Positions 18,125 through 26,831 of a stretch of DNA of 44,792 bases are shown piece after piece. Each line of letters starts with the position of its first letter. Position 1 is the first letter of the stretch. A program made the position numbers and the translations under genes. The notes beneath the pieces were generated by a model that saw nothing but the letters and a program-made list of their open reading frames with translations, had not been told where the DNA came from and searched no databases. The DNA lies in contig CAMCRZ010000021.1 in NCBI GenBank assembly GCA_945877425.1, positions 1-44,792 of the forward strand, given 5' to 3'. This stretch comes from an uncultured Treponema sp. (GTDB lineage Bacteria; Spirochaetota; Spirochaetia; Treponematales; Treponemataceae).

Positions 18125-21100
18125 TTTCGTTCTCCTTATCAAAACCAGTGCTTAATTTGTCAATTAATTCCTGATCACGTTCAGTAAGGGCAATACGCTT
18201 ACCCTGTTCATCGTAAATAGTAAAGTCTAAAGCAAGACCACGTAATTCCTGAACCAAAACGTTAAATGATTCCGGTACACCGATTGGAGCACTAGGATCA
18301 CCCTTAACAATTGCTTCATAAGCTTTAGAACGTCCATTCATATCATCAGACTTAATAGTCATCATTTCCTGAAGTGTGTTTGCTGCACCATAAGCTTCAA
18401 GTGCCCAAACTTCCATTTCTCCAAGACGCTGACCACCAAACTGAGCCTTACCGCCAAGAGGCTGCTGTGTAACAAGAGAATATGGTCCTGTTGAGCGGGC
18501 GTGCATTTTGTCATCAACAAGGTGATGGAGCTTCATAAAGTAAATAACGCCGACAAATACAGGGTTAAGGAATGGTTCTCCTGTAAATCCGTCACGAACA
18601 ATCTGCTTACAGTCAGGGCTTAAACCTGCTTCAACAAGCTTTTCTGCAATCTGTTCCTGACTTGGAGTCTGGAATGCTGGAGAATCGTACCATTCGTTAA
18701 GTACCATACCTGCACGTCCAAGTTCGCTTTCCATAATCTGACCAATGTTCATGCGGGAAGGAACACCAAGCGGGTTAAGACAAACATCAAGCGGAGTACC
18801 GTCTTCAAGGTAAGGCATATCTTCTACAGGAAGAATTCTTGCAACAACACCCTTGTTTCCGTGACGTCCAGCCATCTTATCACCAACAACAAGCTTTCTC
18901 TTGTCTGCAATAACAACTTTGATAACTTCTTTTACGCCAGGCTGAAGCTGTTCATCTTCATCTCTCTTACGGTGCTGAATGTCAACTACAACACCCTGAA
19001 CTCCGTGTGGAAGTGTTAAAGAAGAGTTTCTTACTTCCTTAGCTTTTTCACCGAAAAGTGCACGCAGCAAAGTAAATTCCGGAGTTGATTCAGAGTCGCT
19101 CTTTGGAGTTGTTTTACCAACAAGAATATCACCTGAACGAACTTTTGCACCAATTCTGATAATTCCGTTTTCGTCAAGGTTTTCGATTGCACTCTGGCTT
19201 ACATTTGGAAGTTCACGAGTAACAGTTTCGTCTCCAAGTTTTGTTTCCCTGACTTCGCAATTATATTCGTGGATATGCATAGAAGTATACATATCTTCCT
19301 TTACAACTCTCTGGCTGATAAGAACAGCGTCTTCGTAGTTATATCCGTTCCAAGGTACGAAACCAACAAGAATATTTCTACCAAGTGCAAGTTCACCGTT
19401 AAATGTAGCAGGACCGTCTGCAATTACATCGCCAGCTTTAACTTTTTCGCCAACCTGAACTGTAGGACGCTGGTGGTTACAAGTATCTGCATTGTTTTTC
19501 TGATATTTAAGAAGCTGATATTCATCAAGTTCGCCGTTTGCTGCTCCTTTCGGCTTAATCTTAATAAGATCACTTTCAACCCAAACAACTTCACCGTCAC
19601 GTTTTGCCTTAACAAGAACGCCTGAATCGTAAGCTGTTTTTCTTTCCATGCCAGTACCAACGTGCGGAGGCTCTGGGAAAAGAAGAGGAACTGCCTGACG
19701 CTGCATGTTACAACCCATCAAAGCACGGTTAGCATCATCATGTTCAAGGAACGGAACGAGAGAAGCTGAAACTGAAATAACCTGACGTGGAGAAACGTCC
19801 ATGTACTGAATATCGTTAACAGAACGGCTTGTGTATTCACCCTGATGGCGGCAAGATACCATTTCATCCGGGAACGAACCGTCTGCCTTCATTCCTTCTA
19901 CAACCTGACCAATGTTATACTTTTCTTCTGCAGTTGCATCTATAAGAGTTACTTCATTAGTTGCTTTTCCGTCTCTTACAACACGATATGGTTCCTGAAG
20001 GAAGCCGTAGTCGTTAATGCTTGCATAAAGAGCCAGAGAAACAATCAAACCAATGTTCGGACCTTCAGGAGTTTCAATAGGACACATTCTTCCGTAGTGA
20101 GTCCAGTGAACATCACGAACTTCAAAACCTGCTCTTTCACGAGTAAGACCGCCATCGCCCAAAGCAGAAATTCTTCTCTTATGTGTAAGTTCTGAAAGCG
20201 GATTACACTGATCCATAAACTGAGAAAGCTGTGATGAACCAAAGAACTGCCTGATTTGTGTAACTATCGGCTTAATTGAAATCAAATCCTGAGGTTTAAG
20301 AGTTTCTGTTTCCTTAGAATTCATTCTTTCTTTTGCAATACGTTCCATTCTTGTAAAGGCAAATTTAAACTGTTCAGTTAAAAGTTCACCAACTGTACTG
20401 ATGCGGCGGTTACCTAAATGGTCAATATCATCAACAACTTCAATGCCCATGTAAACTTCAATAAGGCGTTTCATGGTATTTATGATGTCATCTTGTGTTA
20501 AAGTAAATTTATCTGACGGAGTGTCACTGTCAAAGCGGCAGTTAAGCTTGTAGCGTCCTGTTCTTCCAAGGTCGTAGCGTCTGTCACTGTAGAACATACT
20601 GTTCATGTCTTTTTCAGCAGCTTCCAATGTAATAGGTTCGCCAGGCTGAAGTGTGCTGTAAACCATAGAAAGACAAAGTTCCTTAGAAGGTTCATCTACA
20701 ATTTCGTTGCCCTGTTTAGCAAAAAGAAGCTCTTCCTTTTCAAAACAGTTGATAATCATTTCGCTGTTAAGTGATTCGTTTTTGCCTTCTTTTTTATTGC
20801 CTGTTCTTGTATCAAACTTAATGATGGAAATTTCTTCTACGCCGTTTGCAACAAGATCATCAATGTCGTGACGATGGAGTTTTTCGCCTGCACGGAACAA
20901 CTTCTTTTCTTCGCCACTGTCTGCATCTTTTATGATGACAGCTGAAGCTAAAACTTTATTTACAAGTTCTTCTCTTTTATCTTCTTCAGACGGAACCTGA
21001 ACATTTTCTGTTTTATAGAAACAACGGATTATTTCTTCACGACTTTCAATGCCCAAAGCCCTAAGGAAAACTGTACCGAGAATCTTCTTTCTGCGGTCAA

Positions 21101-21671
21101 TTTTTGTCCAGATAAGTTCTTTTTTCTGATCAATTTCAAATTCAAGCCATGAACCTTTTTTAGGAATAATGCGGCTTGAGAAAATACCTTTGTCGTGCTG
21201 GAAAATAACACCAGGTGAACGCTTAATCTGGCTTATAACAACACGTTCTGCACCGTTAATGATAAAAGTGCCACGGTCTGTCATAAGAGGAACGTCACCC
21301 ATATATATTGGTTTAGAAAGGATTGCTCCTGTTTCTGCAAAGTTCAAACTGATAGTTGCTTTAAGAGGAACTGCATAAGTAAGACCTTTCTTCTTGCAGT
21401 CAAGTTCACTGTACTTAATATTGTCAAATTCAAGAGTATAGTCTTCAAACTGAAGTTCCATATCTTCATTCTGACTTTTAATAGGGAAAGTTGAATTAAA
21501 AACTTCCTGCAGACCTTTGTTTTCTAAAGGTTCCTTGTTTTCTATCTTTTTTCGCTGAAGAAATTCTTCGTATGAAGATAACTGAATATCAATAAGGTTA
21601 GGAAGTTCCTGAAAATCCTTAATGTCCTTTCCTATGTACTGGCGTACAATCTTTTTACTTTTTGCGAACAT
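18117..21671 (-). CDS. rpoB: RNA polymerase subunit beta
   Basis: The 1184-residue protein has the RpoB domain order, with the rifampicin cluster I at about 481-506 ([20 protein letters not shown] then RRISALG), the [12 protein letters not shown] motif and the C-terminal [13 protein letters not shown] segment. It forms the catalytic cleft with RpoC. The ATG at 21671 was chosen over an in-frame TTG one codon upstream because of the GAGAGG site. The residue equivalent to E. coli S531 is serine (S502 here; codon at 20166-20168). The gene follows a 283-bp spacer with a strong hairpin. Confidence 0.98.
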   Translation of the reverse strand: MFAKSKKIVRQYIGKDIKDFQELPNLIDIQLSSYEEFLQRKKIENKEPLENKGLQEVFNSTFPIKSQNEDMELQFEDYTLEFDNIKYSELDCKKKGLTYAVPLKATISLNFAETGAILSKPIYMGDVPLMTDRGTFIINGAERVVISQIKRSPGVIFQHDKGIFSSRIIPKKGSWLEFEIDQKKELIWTKIDRRKKILGTVFLRALGIESREEIIRCFYKTENVQVPSEEDKREELVNKVLASAVIIKDADSGEEKKLFRAGEKLHRHDIDDLVANGVEEISIIKFDTRTGNKKEGKNESLNSEMIINCFEKEELLFAKQGNEIVDEPSKELCLSMVYSTLQPGEPITLEAAEKDMNSMFYSDRRYDLGRTGRYKLNCRFDSDTPSDKFTLTQDDIINTMKRLIEVYMGIEVVDDIDHLGNRRISTVGELLTEQFKFAFTRMERIAKERMNSKETETLKPQDLISIKPIVTQIRQFFGSSQLSQFMDQCNPLSELTHKRRISALGDGGLTRERAGFEVRDVHWTHYGRMCPIETPEGPNIGLIVSLALYASINDYGFLQEPYRVVRDGKATNEVTLIDATAEEKYNIGQVVEGMKADGSFPDEMVSCRHQGEYTSRSVNDIQYMDVSPRQVISVSASLVPFLEHDDANRALMGCNMQRQAVPLLFPEPPHVGTGMERKTAYDSGVLVKAKRDGEVVWVESDLIKIKPKGAANGELDEYQLLKYQKNNADTCNHQRPTVQVGEKVKAGDVIADGPATFNGELALGRNILVGFVPWNGYNYEDAVLISQRVVKEDMYTSMHIHEYNCEVRETKLGDETVTRELPNVSQSAIENLDENGIIRIGAKVRSGDILVGKTTPKSDSESTPEFTLLRALFGEKAKEVRNSSLTLPHGVQGVVVDIQHRKRDEDEQLQPGVKEVIKVVIADKRKLVVGDKMAGRHGNKGVVARILPVEDMPYLEDGTPLDVCLNPLGVPSRMNIGQIMESELGRAGMVLNEWYDSPAFQTPSQEQIAEKLVEAGLSPDCKQIVRDGFTGEPFLNPVFVGVIYFMKLHHLVDDKMHARSTGPYSLVTQQPLGGKAQFGGQRLGEMEVWALEAYGAANTLQEMMTIKSDDMNGRSKAYEAIVKGDPSAPIGVPESFNVLVQELRGLALDFTIYDEQGKRIALTERDQELIDKLSTGFDKENENA

Positions 21672-21954
21672 CAAATACCTCTCAAGGTGAATCGAAAATG
21701 GTACAACTCAAACTGCTACAAGCAAAAACTTTGCTCAGCACAAGAATGAATGTCCATCGTTTTCAATCTGTTCTACGAAGTGCGTCAGTCTTCTGATTTG
21801 GCTAAACTTAATTTTATGACGCCTAAAGCTTCAAGAAAAGTGTACACTCTTCCTGAAGCTTGATTTTAAATCTTGAGTAATGCAACTGTGCAATCTGAAA
21901 AATCAAACTGCACATTATTAACATATAGTTTAAGAAATAAAAGGCTAAGCAAAA
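21672..21954 (-). other. rplL-rpoB intergenic spacer
   Basis: The 283-bp spacer contains no credible gene. Apart from the hairpin at 21826-21861 and the flanking 6-bp inverted repeat, no clear promoter was found. It probably sets the ratio of L7/L12 to RNA polymerase subunits through partial termination or processing. Confidence 0.5.
21826..21861 (-). promoter_or_regulatory. Long perfect hairpin in rplL-rpoB spacer (attenuator or RNase III-type site)
   Basis: The minus strand carries arms of up to 18 bases that pair completely with two G-U pairs; the outer 8 bp are AAGCTTCA/TGAAGCTT and the centre is GTGTACAC. A realistic fold is about 16 bp with a four-base loop. No U-tract follows. Further downstream are 6-bp arms GCGTCA/TGACGC (21782-21822). 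In E. coli the rplL-rpoB spacer holds an attenuator and an RNase III site. Position and shape suggest an analogous role, which is inference. Confidence 0.65.
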
Positions 21955-22323
21955 TTATTTCTTGCTTGCTTTTCCACCAGCTGCTTCGATATCAGCAACA
22001 ATTTTATCTGCATCTTCTTTAGAAACGCCTTCTTTAAGTACTTTTGGAGCGCCTTCAACAAGAGCTTTTGCTTCACCAAGTCCGAGACCTGTAATTGCAC
22101 GAACTGCTTTGATGATTGCAATTTTCTTTGTTGCATCGATAGATTCAAGTGTAACTGTGAATTCTGTCTGTTCTTCAGCTGCTGCTACTGGACCTGCTGC
22201 TACTGCTACTGGAGCTGCTGCAGAAACTCCAAATTTTTCTTCCATTGCTTTAACAAGATCAGCTGCCTGCTGAACTGTCATGTTAGCGATTGCGTCTAAG
22301 ATTTCGTCATTTGTAAGTGCCAT
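21955..22323 (-). CDS. rplL: 50S ribosomal protein L7/L12
   Basis: The 122-residue protein begins [20 protein letters not shown], has the alanine/proline-rich hinge ([18 protein letters not shown]), and the C-terminal factor-binding domain with [21 protein letters not shown]7/L12 forms the stalk that recruits translation GTPases. The ATG at 22323 has a GGAG site; upstream in-frame codons are leader. A 190-bp spacer with inverted repeats separates it from rplJ. Confidence 0.97.
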   Translation of the reverse strand: MALTNDEILDAIANMTVQQAADLVKAMEEKFGVSAAAPVAVAAGPVAAAEEQTEFTVTLESIDATKKIAIIKAVRAITGLGLGEAKALVEGAPKVLKEGVSKEDADKIVADIEAAGGKASKK

Positions 22324-22513
22324 AATTGTCTTCTCCATAATCAATATATGATTAGTTATAATCCGCTGTAGAAAAAACAAACTGTTTCTTTTTACTCTAC
22401 TTTTTGCGGTAAATTCTGTGGACAGTAATCAGCACAATGAAGCCTGACCACAGTGAAAAAAATCCTGCTCTGAATTAAATAATCCACTGAGAAAAAGCGG
22501 TTTTACGCTTAAA
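22324..22513 (-). other. rplJ-rplL spacer
   Basis: This 190-bp spacer has no gene. CTGTGG/CCACAG arms (about 22417-22455) can form a 6-bp stem with a large loop, and short U-runs are scattered. A weak attenuator or processing element is possible. No clear promoter was seen. Confidence 0.3.
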
Positions 22514-23095
22514 TTACTCAGCTGCTGGAGCTGGAGCTTCTTCTGCTGCTGGAGCAGATTCTGCTGGTGCTGCTGCCGGAGCTGCAGGACCTTCTTTTTC
22601 AAGTTTTTCAACATAAGCCTGCAATGTACCTGCGAGTTTTCTTGCCGGTCCATTGATAGCAGACATAAGCATTGCGATGAGCTGTTTCTTTCCAGGAAGT
22701 TTTGAAAGAGCTTCAATTTTTGCTGCATCGTAAAGTTCACCTTCAACCCATGCGCCCTTAACAATAAGAGCCGGTGCGTCTTTGGCAAAATCAAACAAAA
22801 CCTTTGCAGATTCGTTTGCATCTTCCTTAATTAAAGCGATAGCTGTCGGACCAGAAAGATACTGGGCAACTTCATCGTTTTTCATTTCATCAAAAGCAAC
22901 TTTTGCAAAATTGTTTTTGAAAACTTTAAGCTGTGAATTCTTTTCACGAAGACCAGCACGAAGCTTTGTAATCTGTTCTACAGTAAGTCCGCGATAATCA
23001 ACGAAAACGTAATTTTCGTATTCGCTAAGAACTTTCTTTGCTTCTTCAATAGCAGCTGTTTTAGCTGGCTGGAGTTTCTTTGCTCTGATAGCCAT
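22514..23095 (-). CDS. rplJ: 50S ribosomal protein L10
   Basis: The 193-residue protein has the L10 N-terminal domain (ENYVFVDYRGLTVEQITKLR) and the helix that binds L7/L12 dimers. It ends in an alanine/proline/glutamate-rich tail of roughly 27 residues, longer than in most L10 proteins (usually about 165-175 residues). L10 anchors the stalk to 23S rRNA. The ATG overlaps the rplA stop by one base. Confidence 0.95.
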   Translation of the reverse strand: MAIRAKKLQPAKTAAIEEAKKVLSEYENYVFVDYRGLTVEQITKLRAGLREKNSQLKVFKNNFAKVAFDEMKNDEVAQYLSGPTAIALIKEDANESAKVLFDFAKDAPALIVKGAWVEGELYDAAKIEALSKLPGKKQLIAMLMSAINGPARKLAGTLQAYVEKLEKEGPAAPAAAPAESAPAAEEAPAPAAE

Positions 23096-23775
23096 TATTC
23101 ACCCTCCTTATAGTCAACCCAAACGCCAGGTCCCATAGAAGAACTGATTGAAACTGAACGAACAAATCCAGCTTTTGCATCTGCCGGCTTTTTGCGTCCA
23201 AGTTCTGAAAGGAATGCTTCTACGTTTTCTGCTGTATCTTTTACATCCATAGAAACTTTTCCTACAGGAATATGAACTACACCAGTTTTGTCTGCACGGA
23301 ATTCTGTACGGCCTTTTTTAAGTTCTGCTACAGCCTGTGCAATGTTAGGTGTTACAGTTCCAGTTTTAGGGTTAGGCATAAGACCTTTGCGACCTAAAAC
23401 CATACCAAGACGACCAACGTCCTTCATCATATCCGGAGTAGCAACTGCAACGTCAAATTCCAGCCATCCACCCTTTACTTTGTCGAGATATTCTGTTGAA
23501 CCTGCGTAAGTAGCACCTGCATCGAGAGCTTCCTGAACTCTGTCTTCTTTACAGAATACAAGAACACATTTTTCACCTGTAAACTGATGTGGGAATACAA
23601 GAGTATCACGAACAGTCTGGTTCTTCTCAAGTTTGAGTGTAACAGAAAGTTCAACTGTTTCATCAAATTTTACGTAGTGAAGGTCTTTTACAAGCTGACA
23701 TGCTTCTGATACAGCGTATTTTTTAGCAGGATCATACTTTTTAAGTGATTCGCGGTATTTCTTTCCGTGTTTCAT
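23095..23775 (-). CDS. rplA: 50S ribosomal protein L1
   Basis: The 226-residue protein has the L1 signature around VLGRKGLMPNPKTGTVT and the C-terminal segment VRSVSISSSMGPGVWVDY. L1 forms the mobile stalk that moves E-site tRNA and, in other bacteria, represses its own operon. Start and stop overlap its neighbours rplK and rplJ by one base each, so rplK-rplA-rplJ look translationally coupled. Confidence 0.96.
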   Translation of the reverse strand: MKHGKKYRESLKKYDPAKKYAVSEACQLVKDLHYVKFDETVELSVTLKLEKNQTVRDTLVFPHQFTGEKCVLVFCKEDRVQEALDAGATYAGSTEYLDKVKGGWLEFDVAVATPDMMKDVGRLGMVLGRKGLMPNPKTGTVTPNIAQAVAELKKGRTEFRADKTGVVHIPVGKVSMDVKDTAENVEAFLSELGRKKPADAKAGFVRSVSISSSMGPGVWVDYKEGE

Positions 23776-24209
23776 TATTCAGCCTCCACTTCTACGCCCA
23801 TACTGCGAGCAGTACCAGCAATAATTTTCTTTGCTGCTTCTACATCATTTGCATTAAGATCTTTAAGTTTCTGTTCTGCAATTTCTGTAAGAGCTTTCTG
23901 AGAAAGTTTTCCAACCTTATCACGAAGAGGATTTCCTGCACCCTTCTGAATGCCAACTGCCTTCTTAATAAGAACTGCTGCTGGAGGTGTCTTAAGAATG
24001 AATGTGTAAGATTTATCCTGATAAACAGTGATAACTACAGGGATGATAAGTCCCTTTTCCATGCTCTTTGTGCGATCATTAAATTCCTGAACGAACTTAG
24101 GTGCAGAAACTCCATGAGGTCCGAGAGCTGGTCCAATAGGTGGAGCTGGTGTAGCAGCGCCTGCAGGGCACTGTAACTTGATGACAGCTGTTACCTTTTT
24201 TACGGCCAT
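23775..24209 (-). CDS. rplK: 50S ribosomal protein L11
   Basis: The 144-residue protein starts [20 protein letters not shown] and has the proline-rich switch region [14 protein letters not shown] and the C-terminal RNA-binding domain ending [12 protein letters not shown]11 forms the GTPase-associated centre with rRNA and is needed for RelA activation in other bacteria. The ATG at 24209 has an AGGAG site; a 23-residue upstream reading lies in the leader. Confidence 0.96.
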   Translation of the reverse strand: MAVKKVTAVIKLQCPAGAATPAPPIGPALGPHGVSAPKFVQEFNDRTKSMEKGLIIPVVITVYQDKSYTFILKTPPAAVLIKKAVGIQKGAGNPLRDKVGKLSQKALTEIAEQKLKDLNANDVEAAKKIIAGTARSMGVEVEAE

Positions 24210-24360
24210 AATGTATCTCCTAAAATTGGTGTGAGAATGGAAAAATTTTCCAAACCCTAGCGAAATGCCTTTGTCCAACGGACTTGCACTTCTCCCAAAT
24301 CAAGAAAAGGCTTTTGCCTTGTTCTGCGAAAGATCAGGCAGTTAATTATCACTTTAACTG
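24210..24360 (-). promoter_or_regulatory. rplK leader with small hairpins
   Basis: The minus strand carries a hairpin AAGGC-AAAA-GCCTT (24307-24320) followed by TTTTC, a GTCC/GGAC mini-hairpin, a GGAAAA/TTTTCC palindrome (24239-24251) and AGTTAA/TTAACT arms near 24341-24360. A GATAAT hexamer is present, but I found no matching -35, so the rplK promoter is not resolved. The structures may be targets for L1 control or attenuation; this is inference. Confidence 0.35.
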
Positions 24361-24390
24361 CAAAAAGCCCGCTACTTTATGTAACAGGCT
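24361..24390 (-). terminator. Intrinsic terminator after nusG
   Basis: On the minus strand, AGCCTGTTAC and GTAGCGGGCT pair over 10 bp with two G-U pairs around an ATAAA loop, followed by five T residues. It lies 17 bp after the nusG stop and divides secE-nusG from rplKAJL. It could act as a partial terminator. Confidence 0.8.
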
Positions 24391-24406
24391 TATTAAAAGA
24401 AATGAA

Positions 24407-24964
24407 TTATATTTTTTCTACTTGACCAACATCCAGTTCCAATGGAGTTGCTCTTCCAAAAATCTGTACATTAACATTAAGTTTGTTCTTTTCAGGGTCA
24501 ACCTGTTCAACAGAGCCTTCAAAGTTAGCAAATGGTCCTTCTGTAATCTTAACCTTTTCACCAACTTTAATGTCGAATTTTACTCTAGGTGCTTTTTCAC
24601 CTTTAAGTTCACCGGCACGCATAAGAAGAGCTTTTGCTTCTTCTACAGGAATTGCCCTTGGTCTTTCTGAAGGCTTAGTTCCAACAAAACCATTTACACC
24701 ATGAACATGACGGATTTTGTTACAAGTATCTTTCCAACCAAACTGCGGAAGATCCATTTCTAAGAAAATGTACCCTGCAACAAGAATACTTGTTTTTACT
24801 ACTTTTTTACCTTTCTTGTTTTCAACTGTTTCTTCTGTTAAAACTTTTACATCTGAAACAACAGAAGAATCAAGTTCGTTATTTTCAAGAAGCCGTTTTA
24901 TTTCACCTAAAACTTTCTTTTCATAACCTGCATATACTTGAAGTGTATACCAATTTTTTGCCAT
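24407..24964 (-). CDS. nusG: Transcription termination/antitermination protein NusG
   Basis: The 185-residue protein begins MAKNWYTLQVYAGYEKKV, has the NGN domain with VAGYIFLEMDLPQFGW and HVHGVNGFVGT, and ends with a KOW domain (GEKVKITEGPFANFEGSVEQ). NusG binds RNA polymerase and links it to Rho and S10. It follows secE by 26 bp in the usual secE-nusG pair. Confidence 0.97.
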   Translation of the reverse strand: MAKNWYTLQVYAGYEKKVLGEIKRLLENNELDSSVVSDVKVLTEETVENKKGKKVVKTSILVAGYIFLEMDLPQFGWKDTCNKIRHVHGVNGFVGTKPSERPRAIPVEEAKALLMRAGELKGEKAPRVKFDIKVGEKVKITEGPFANFEGSVEQVDPEKNKLNVNVQIFGRATPLELDVGQVEKI

Positions 24965-24990
24965 CTGAAATACCTTAACAATTACTGTTA

Positions 24991-25176
24991 TTAGCTAGCA
25001 AACACAAGATTCATTCCCTGTGTAAATACCCAATCAAGAAGGCCAAGTATAACTGCAACTACTACAGTAGAAATAAATACCACTTTAACAGAGGAAAGAA
25101 CCTCACTTCTTGAAGGCCAAGTTACTTTTCTAAGTTCTGCTACACATTCTTTGCAAAATCTAAACAACTTTTTCAT
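24991..25176 (-). CDS. secE: Preprotein translocase subunit SecE
   Basis: The 61-residue protein has the conserved amphipathic region with ELRKVTWPSRSEVLSSVKVV and a single C-terminal transmembrane helix (VVFISTVVVAVILGLLDWVF). This is the short form of SecE, which clamps SecY. It lies between tRNA-Trp and nusG. Confidence 0.95.
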   Translation of the reverse strand: MKKLFRFCKECVAELRKVTWPSRSEVLSSVKVVFISTVVVAVILGLLDWVFTQGMNLVFAS

Positions 25177-25203
25177 CTTAACTTCCTCTTTATTGAATTT
25201 TCA

Positions 25204-25276
25204 CAGGCCAGGCAGGACTCGAACCCGCGACAACTGGTTTTGGAGACCAGGACTCTACCAACTGAGCTACTGACCT
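25204..25276 (-). tRNA. tRNA-Trp (anticodon CCA)
   Basis: The 73-base cloverleaf has a 7-bp acceptor (AGGTCAG with CTGGCCT, one G-U), a D-arm, the anticodon stem CTGGT/ACCAG with loop CTCCAAA, and the T-arm with GGTTCGAGT. The anticodon is CCA. The 3' CCA tail is not encoded. Its place upstream of secE-nusG is widely conserved in bacteria. Confidence 0.97.
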
Positions 25277-25325
25277 AAATATCTTAAGTCTTTCCAAAAA
25301 GCCGAAAAGACTAGATTTCATATAA

Positions 25326-25502
25326 TTATTTAGCTTTTGTTTCCTTATGAAGCAAAGCTTTGCGGCAGAACGGGCAATACTTTATCTTTTCAAGTTTGCC
25401 TGTAATATTCTTACGGTTCTTGTATGTTGTATAATTTTTTCTTTTACATTCGCTGCACTGTAAAGCGATAATTTCTACGGCTGACTTTTTCTTGCTTGCC
25501 AT
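25326..25502 (-). CDS. rpmG: 50S ribosomal protein L33, zinc-binding form
   Basis: The 58-residue protein reads MASKKKSAVEIIALQCSECK and ends KALLHKETKAK. Two C-x-x-C pairs (CSEC, CPFC) mark the zinc-binding form. L33 is a small 50S protein near the E site. It lies between tRNA-Thr and tRNA-Trp. A GGAG site precedes the ATG. Confidence 0.95.
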   Translation of the reverse strand: MASKKKSAVEIIALQCSECKRKNYTTYKNRKNITGKLEKIKYCPFCRKALLHKETKAK

Positions 25503-25543
25503 AATTTTAACTCCTAAAAATCATAAATTTGTAATTAAATCCT

Positions 25544-25616
25544 AGCTCCCAAGCGGAATCGGACCGCTGACCTCATCGTTACCAACGATGTGCTCTACCG
25601 ACTGAGCTATAAGAGC
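25544..25616 (-). tRNA. tRNA-Thr (anticodon GGT)
   Basis: The cloverleaf has acceptor arms GCTCTTA and TGGGAGC (with G-U pairs), the anticodon stem CATCG/CGATG with loop TTGGTAA, and the T-arm AGCGG-TCCGATT-CCGCT. The anticodon is GGT. No CCA is encoded. It is the first gene after a near-consensus promoter and probably is cut from a transcript that continues into rpmG, tRNA-Trp, secE and nusG. Confidence 0.97.
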
Positions 25617-25643
25617 ATATCTTTTATGATTATGTGTTTTGCT

Positions 25644-25672
25644 ACTATAAATAAATTACAAAATAATGTCAA
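25644..25672 (-). promoter_or_regulatory. Promoter of the tRNA-Thr-rpmG-tRNA-Trp-secE-nusG operon
   Basis: On the minus strand, TTGACA (25667-25672) is a perfect -35 and TATAGT (25644-25649) a near-perfect -10, with a 17-bp spacer. The expected start is about 20 bp before the tRNA-Thr gene. Confidence 0.9.
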
Positions 25673-25705
25673 GAAGTTAGTGCCATTTCCGACGACTTTT
25701 TATCA

Positions 25706-26557
25706 TCAGTTTTGAGTAACTAATGAACCTGGAGGCACTGCTTTTGTAACCCATGTATTTCCGCCTATAACGCTGTTTTCGCCTATAACTGTTTCTCCGC
25801 CAAGGATTGTTGCATTTGCGTAAATAGTTACGTTGTTTCCGATTGTAGGATGACGCTTTTTGTTCATCAGTTCTTTTTTCACACTTAATGCGCCTAAAGT
25901 TACGCCTTGATAAATCTTAACGTTATCGCCTATGTTGCATGATTCACCTATAACTACACCAGTTCCGTGGTCAATAAAAAACTTTTCGCCTATAACTGCA
26001 GCCGGATTTATATCAATTCCTGTTTTACCGTGGGCATATTCACTCATAATCCGTGGAATTACAGGTACACCGCTTACTGAAAGAAAATGTGCTATGCGGT
26101 AAACAACTATAGCTTCAAGTCCAGGGTATGAAACAATTACGTCTTCTGTTGATTTTGCTGCCGGATCGCCTTCAAATGCTGCCTGAACATCAAGTCCTAC
26201 TTTTCTGCGGATTTCAGGAATTTCTTCAATAAGTGCCACTGACGTACGCTCTGCCAAAGAAAAACAATATGACTGTTCAACATTTCCGTCCTGAACTGTA
26301 AAAACAAGGGCTTTTTTTATTTCACGGGTTAAAACTGAAATAATGCGGTTTACTCTTTCTCCTGTAACGAAACGCAATGTTGCTGAATCTATTTCTTCGG
26401 CAGTTCTGTATCCTGGAAAAATAAGTGCCTGAATGTCGTTTAACACTTCGATTACGCTCTGACGGTTTGGAAACATTTTTGCTTCATCAAGATTGATTCC
26501 GCCGTATTTTTTGTAGGATTCAAGAATATCATCTATTGCTTTATCTATTGCTCCCAT
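25706..26557 (-). CDS. cysE: Serine O-acetyltransferase
   Basis: The 283-residue protein makes O-acetylserine from serine and acetyl-CoA for cysteine synthesis. The N-terminal half is helical. The C-terminal half is a left-handed beta-helix of hexapeptide repeats (GIDINPAAVIGEKFFIDHG then GVVIGESCNIGDNVKIYQGV) with the catalytic DHGTGVVIGE segment and the usual SAT end (GGNTWVTKAVPPGSLV). It is the longer anaerobe/plant-like SAT type. The ATG at 26557 has an AGGTGG site; an in-frame GTG nine bases upstream overlaps that site. No cysteine synthase gene is next to it. Confidence 0.92.
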   Translation of the reverse strand: MGAIDKAIDDILESYKKYGGINLDEAKMFPNRQSVIEVLNDIQALIFPGYRTAEEIDSATLRFVTGERVNRIISVLTREIKKALVFTVQDGNVEQSYCFSLAERTSVALIEEIPEIRRKVGLDVQAAFEGDPAAKSTEDVIVSYPGLEAIVVYRIAHFLSVSGVPVIPRIMSEYAHGKTGIDINPAAVIGEKFFIDHGTGVVIGESCNIGDNVKIYQGVTLGALSVKKELMNKKRHPTIGNNVTIYANATILGGETVIGENSVIGGNTWVTKAVPPGSLVTQN

Positions 26558-26580
26558 AGATTCCACCTTTTTATAAAATC

Positions 26581-26609
26581 ATTTTACGCGCTGAAATAAT
26601 TTAGCACAA
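26581..26609 (-). promoter_or_regulatory. Candidate cysE promoter
   Basis: On the minus strand, TTGTGC (26604-26609) and TAAAAT (26581-26586) have a 17-bp spacer, about 25 bp before the cysE start codon. No operator or riboswitch was recognised. Confidence 0.55.
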
Positions 26610-26648
26610 AGCAAAACTTTTTGTAACTATTATGCCTCTGATTTTTGC

Positions 26649-26787
26649 TGCGGGCTTTGCGAGAGGGACTGGCTCTTTGGTAGAAGAATGTAAGCTTACT
26701 TGCAGCGTTTTGAAAAAAGAGGCAGCTGGTGGGCAAGTACGCTGGCGGCGCCGCCTGTTCTTGCCAGAGAGTGCGGGCTTTGCGAGA
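26649..26787 (-). repeat. Diverged, reverse-oriented copy of the ~158-bp repeat family
   Basis: Read on the minus strand relative to the array at the window end, this stretch shares GGCAAGTACGC, GGCGGCGCC, CTTGCCAG, AAGAGGCA-CTGGTGGGCA and TTTGG-AGAA segments in the same order. A 16-bp perfect direct repeat (TGCGGGCTTTGCGAGA) at 26649-26664 and 26772-26787 marks the unit ends, giving a 123-bp unit that lacks about 35 bp found in the array copies. A short reading frame that runs across it is considered spurious. Confidence 0.75.
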
Positions 26788-26815
26788 AAAACCGTGATGA
26801 CAGGCGGCGGTTTTT
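26787..26815. terminator. AAAAACCG/CGGTTTTT hairpin, possible bidirectional terminator
   Basis: Arms AAAAACCG (26787-26794) and CGGTTTTT (26808-26815) form an 8-bp stem with a 13-base loop; A and T runs lie on both flanks, so either strand could terminate here. It sits between the repeat copy and the lipoprotein gene. Confidence 0.45.
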
Positions 26816-26831
26816 TCTATAAAATACGTTT

